Origin: CAWGQN01 sp963824885
GTDB taxonomy: Bacteria > Actinomycetota > Actinomycetes > Actinomycetales > Microbacteriaceae
Assembly (NCBI GenBank): GCA_963824885.1
Contig: CAWGQN010000002.1
Location: 1-64,000, forward strand
Direction: 5' to 3'
Length of the DNA: 64,000 bases
This document shows, in pieces, positions 61,038-64,000 of the stretch; the first letter of the stretch is position 1, and each line of letters starts with the position of its first letter. Both the position numbers and the translations under genes were made by a program. The notes below the pieces were generated by a model. It ran no database searches. It was not told the origin of the DNA and worked only from the letters and a program-made list of their open reading frames with translations.

Positions 61038-61230
61038 GAAGCCACTGCTTGTGATGCTGTCGATATTCGTTCTCGGCATCCTCTTGTACTCGGCGGTGTG
61101 GCTCCTCACTGGTTCAGGGTGTTGGGCAGCGATTGTCGGTGCCGGGGTCACGGGAGTGATATACGGTCACGCACTTCGATGGGTGAGGGCGTATAACCGC
61201 AAGGCGTGGAAGGACCGACACCCGTCGTAG
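61036..61230 (+). CDS. Small membrane protein, 64 residues
   Basis: The product starts MKPLLVMLSIFVLGILLYSA, with two predicted membrane helices (about residues 3-23 and 28-44; CWAAIVGAGVTGVIYG) and a basic tail (RAYNRKAWKDRH). GTG 61027 is an alternative start. No family is recognised. It is preceded by the direct repeat and followed by GGGGCTGCTG, a word that recurs in this islet. Confidence 0.55.
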   Translation: MKPLLVMLSIFVLGILLYSAVWLLTGSGCWAAIVGAGVTGVIYGHALRWVRAYNRKAWKDRHPS

Positions 61231-61370
61231 GGGGCTGCTGTAGCTATTGTTGACTTTTTGTCCTGCCCCATACTTCGCCGGGCCTGAAGGAGCCAGTAGC
61301 GCCGTTTCGGCTGCTCGTCGCCAGATGAACAGCAGCTCCCTTTGGTTACATTTCGTTTTGGGGGTACGCC

Positions 61371-61496
61371 GTGAGGCAGTTCATCGTGATTCTGTCGGTT
61401 CCTATTGTGGCAATAGTGGCGGGGGTCGTGTCACGGACGGTATTCGGTCCGGGGATAGCTGACCGCGGCGAATCCGGCCCGCACGGTCGAAGGTGA
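61371..61496 (+). CDS. Possible very small membrane protein, 41 residues
   Basis: GTG 61371 opens MRQFIVILSVPIVAIVAGVV followed by a short polar tail (SRTVFGPGIADRGESG). It has one hydrophobic helix and resembles the other tiny membrane proteins of this islet in design. A GGGGG run precedes the start. Support is weak, and the frame ends 20 bases before the convergent permease gene. Confidence 0.4.
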   Translation: MRQFIVILSVPIVAIVAGVVSRTVFGPGIADRGESGPHGRR

Positions 61497-61515
61497 GCAT
61501 CGATAGAGCGCCGGG

Positions 61516-62787
61516 TCATGCGCGACCGTGTCGCGCGCGGGTGCGGCGGGAGAGCGAATCGGCGATGACGGCGAGGAGTAGGACGCCGCCCGTGACCATG
61601 AATCGAACGTACGTGTCGAGGCTGAGCAGCATGAGTCCGTTCGAGATGGACTGGATCACGAGAATTCCGAGCAGGGCCGAGTATGCGCCGCCGCGACCGC
61701 CGAAGAGACTCGTGCCGCCAATGACGGCCGCCGCAATCGCCATGAGGTTTGTGTCGCCGCCGCCGGATGACTGGTTGGCGGCTCCCAAGCGCGCGGCGGC
61801 GAGGATCCCGCCGAGCGCGGCGAGAGTCGAGGTGAGCATGAACACCGAGACGTAGACACTCTTGACGCGAATGCCGGCGCGCCGCGCGGCTTCGACGTTC
61901 CCGCCAATCGCGAAAATTGCTCGCCCCCACCGCGTGCGCGTGAGCACACAGTTCATGACAACGACGAGCGCGACAAAACAGACGAAGAGTGCGCTCACGC
62001 CGCGCGATTGGTTGAGGTACCACGCGGGCACCGCGAGAAGCACGAGTAAGCCGAGAGAGTGGGCAATAATCGAGGCGCGTGAATTTGCCGAAAGGCCCGC
62101 GGCCGCGCGTTTTCGAGCGTGAAGGGTTCGCTGCGCCGCGAAGGCCGCGACAACAACCGCGACAATGACGTACGACGCGAGCGTCGGCACGTGCCAGTGG
62201 CGCGCGAAGTCGACAATCCACGAATCGGCGGGCAAATTGACCGACCCGCTTGTTCCGAGCGTCCACAATTGAAGACCGAGAACGCCGAGGAGACCCGCGA
62301 GCGTAATGACGAAGCTCGGCACTCCAAATCGGGTAAACAAGAGCCCGTACACGAGTCCAATTCCGAGTCCCGCCGCGAGAGAGATGAGAATTGACACCCA
62401 CAGCGGCACGCTATGTTGCACGCACTGCACGGCCATGATTGCCGCGCTGAGACCACTGACCGACCCGACCGACAAATCGATTTCGCCGAGCAAAAGAACG
62501 AGCACAATTCCCATCGCAATAATGCCAATCGCCGCGCACTGCGTTGCGAGCATGGTCAGGTTGCCACTCGTGAGAAACGTCGGATTGAGCGTTTGAAAAA
62601 CCGCGAAAATGACAATCAGACCCGCGACAACGGGAATCGACCCGAGGTCGCCCGAGAGAACGCGGGCTTTTGCGGCTGTGACGGCGCCCGAGAAGCCCCG
62701 ATGGTGAATGAGTCGTTCGTCTTGCCGATCCGTCGCAACGGGGCGAGGCGTCACGGGGGGTTGCGCGGGCGATGCGATGTCAGTCAT
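61516..62787 (-). CDS. Sugar ABC transporter permease, XylH-like (copy 2)
   Basis: This 423-residue paralogue of the permease at 54256-55524 shares GEIDLSVGSVSGLSAAIMA and the same C-terminus (LAVIADSLSRRTRARHGRA). The two proteins look about 80-85 percent identical by eye, with many silent changes in the DNA, so the duplication is not recent. ATG 62787 overlaps the ATPase stop by four bases. Confidence 0.9.
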   Translation of the reverse strand: MTDIASPAQPPVTPRPVATDRQDERLIHHRGFSGAVTAAKARVLSGDLGSIPVVAGLIVIFAVFQTLNPTFLTSGNLTMLATQCAAIGIIAMGIVLVLLLGEIDLSVGSVSGLSAAIMAVQCVQHSVPLWVSILISLAAGLGIGLVYGLLFTRFGVPSFVITLAGLLGVLGLQLWTLGTSGSVNLPADSWIVDFARHWHVPTLASYVIVAVVVAAFAAQRTLHARKRAAAGLSANSRASIIAHSLGLLVLLAVPAWYLNQSRGVSALFVCFVALVVVMNCVLTRTRWGRAIFAIGGNVEAARRAGIRVKSVYVSVFMLTSTLAALGGILAAARLGAANQSSGGGDTNLMAIAAAVIGGTSLFGGRGGAYSALLGILVIQSISNGLMLLSLDTYVRFMVTGGVLLLAVIADSLSRRTRARHGRA

Positions 62788-63611
62788 GCGGGAATTCTTT
62801 CCGCGGCACACGCACTGTCGCGGCGCGTGACGGCATTATCGGTCGCGCCGGTAATTGCGGCAATAATCGTTTCGCTCGTGACGTCGGCCGTGCGAAACGT
62901 GCCGTTGTTTCGACCGAGACGCAACACGACGATTCGGTCGGCGACCGCGTGCACGTCGGCCATATTGTGGCTGATTAAGATCACGCCGTGGCCTCGTTCT
63001 CGAAGCCGCTCGACGAGGTTGAGCACCTCGGCGGTTTGTGCGACACCGAGCGCCGCGGTGGGCTCATCGAGCAAGACAACTTTCGGCTCCCCAATGAGAG
63101 ATCGCGCAATCGCGACGGTTTGGCGCTGACCGCCCGAGAGGCTCGCGACCGGGATGCGCACCGAGGGGATGACCGCCGACAAGTGGTGCAAAAGCTCCCA
63201 CGATCTCTTCTCCATGCCCACCTCGTCAATCGTTACGACGCCCATTTCGTGGCCGAGCCACATGTTGGCGACAATGTCGAGGTTGTCGCACAGCGCGAGA
63301 TCTTGATACACCGTCGCAATGCCGAGGGCTCTCGACGCGCTGGGCGAGTCAATCGACACCTTTGTGCCGCCCCATCGAATGTCTCCCGAATCGGGAGTGT
63401 AAACGCCCGCCAAAATCTTTATGAGCGTCGATTTTCCGGCCCCGTTGTCGCCGACAATCGCGACGATTTCACCCGGAAAAATTTCGAGATCGATTGCGTC
63501 GAGCGCGCGAACGGCGCCGAATTTCTTGCCAATGCCGTCAAGCGAGAGAAGGGGGTCGTTGCTTGGTCGTGTTTCGCGCGCGGGGTCGCGCGGGGGAATG
63601 GGTGTTGTCAC
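62784..63611 (-). CDS. Sugar ABC transporter ATPase (copy 2)
   Basis: This 275-residue single-domain ATPase has VGDNGAGKSTLIKIL, ASLSGGQRQTVAIARS, VVLLDEPTAALGVAQ and VILISHNMADVHAVAD. It parallels the first copy in length, motifs and gene order. The operon order binding protein, ATPase, permease is conserved. Confidence 0.92.
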   Translation of the reverse strand: MTTPIPPRDPARETRPSNDPLLSLDGIGKKFGAVRALDAIDLEIFPGEIVAIVGDNGAGKSTLIKILAGVYTPDSGDIRWGGTKVSIDSPSASRALGIATVYQDLALCDNLDIVANMWLGHEMGVVTIDEVGMEKRSWELLHHLSAVIPSVRIPVASLSGGQRQTVAIARSLIGEPKVVLLDEPTAALGVAQTAEVLNLVERLRERGHGVILISHNMADVHAVADRIVVLRLGRNNGTFRTADVTSETIIAAITGATDNAVTRRDSACAAERIPA

Positions 63612-63701
63612 TGTGAGTCCTAAAAAATTATCCGGGGCAGGAGAAGAGGGGGAAATGGCGAGTCGGACGGCAGGGCGTGAACTGCCGTCCGACTCGAGCG
63701 G

Positions 63702-64000
63702 TTATGTCAGGCCGAACCGAGCGCACGCGGCGGCGTATTCCCGCGTGCAAACCTCGTCAATTGAGACGAATTCATCTTTCAGCACGGTGCTCTTAATGGT
63801 TTCCGCGGTCACGACGACGGGAGGCAAAATTTCCGAGGGCGTCCCTTTTATTGTCTGGGGAGCCGAGACATCTTTGCCCGTCGCGAGCGCCACGGCGACC
63901 TCCGCGGCGGCCGCGGCTTCGTCTTGAATCGCCTTATAGACCGTCATGAATTGCGTCGAGCTTAGGAGCCGCTGAAGCGCCGACTTTTCGGAATCTTGGC
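63702..64000 (-). CDS. Sugar-binding protein, C-terminal part (copy 2, cut by window end)
   Basis: About 100 residues of the C-terminus are present, including MTVYKAIQDEAAAAAEVAVA, LATGKDVSAPQTIKGTPSE and the end CTREYAAACARFGLT, matching copy 1 closely (CTPEYAAACAQIGLN). The rest, with signal peptide and promoter, is beyond base 64000. Confidence 0.9.
   Translation of the reverse strand, partial: QDSEKSALQRLLSSTQFMTVYKAIQDEAAAAAEVAVALATGKDVSAPQTIKGTPSEILPPVVVTAETIKSTVLKDEFVSIDEVCTREYAAACARFGLT

Noticed and set aside
53450..61500. Insertion sequence or integron
   Set aside because: No transposase or integrase frame and no terminal inverted repeats with target duplication; only the 50-bp direct repeats and toxin-antitoxin genes.

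Overview
The window comes from an actinobacterium, most likely a member of or close to Microbacteriaceae. The markers are a dnaN-gnd-recF-DUF721-gyrB-gyrA-DUF3566-tRNA-Ile-tRNA-Ala origin-proximal block, CrgA, a class E sortase, the fhaA-fhaB-pstP-rodA-pbpA-pknA-pknB cell-wall signalling operon, NucS, and a heme cluster that includes HemQ. oriC itself should lie just left of base 1, upstream of dnaN. The placement is from gene content and order; no database was searched.

Layout. Bases 1-8.3 kb: replication and topology genes. dnaN, gnd and recF carry several single-base frame breaks, while gyrB, gyrA and the rest of the block are intact. 8.3-12.8 kb: two tRNAs, a cyclophilin, a rhomboid protease with a poly-A frame break, a cluster of DnaA-box-like sites, crgA, a class E sortase and a TrpG/PabA-type glutamine amidotransferase. 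12.8-21.6 kb: the Ser/Thr kinase/phosphatase/FHA/penicillin-binding protein operon on the minus strand. Its pknA 5' half is a GC-rich patch with frame breaks that partly cancel. 21.7-22.8 kb: tRNA-Leu and ctaA.

22.8-27.6 kb is the most interesting part. It is a minus-strand, translationally coupled operon encoding a 38-residue lasso-peptide precursor, the lasso cyclase (C), the RRE protein (B1) and the leader peptidase (B2). These are followed by a phytanoyl-CoA-dioxygenase-like enzyme and an ABBA/DMATS-type aromatic prenyltransferase. The predicted core, WYGWASQDGEGEAII, has two Trp and one Tyr, so the inferred product is a prenylated and possibly hydroxylated lasso peptide. A LysR regulator and a divergent EamA transporter lie directly upstream.

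28.6-35.2 kb: housekeeping and accessory genes (nucS, an M13 peptidase, a class-A beta-lactamase-like protein, glyS). 35.2-53.1 kb: a nearly complete heme pathway (hemA, hemE, hemY, hemQ, hemH, hemC, hemD, hemB, hemL), consistent with the coproporphyrin-dependent route. It contains three small envelope-type genes and is split by an exopolysaccharide pair (a chain-length/BY-kinase-like protein lacking the Walker A lysine, and a polyprenyl glycosylphosphotransferase) and a MalT/LuxR-type regulator.

53.1-64 kb: an accessory region. It holds a GtrA remnant, a HicAB toxin-antitoxin pair, and two diverged paralogous XylFGH-type sugar ABC operons, the second cut by the window end. Between them is an islet with a secreted protein of unknown function, several very small membrane proteins, a zeta-type toxin with an HTH antitoxin and a helically phased operator, and a pair of 50-bp direct repeats. 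No rRNA genes, CRISPR arrays, insertion sequences or prophage were seen.
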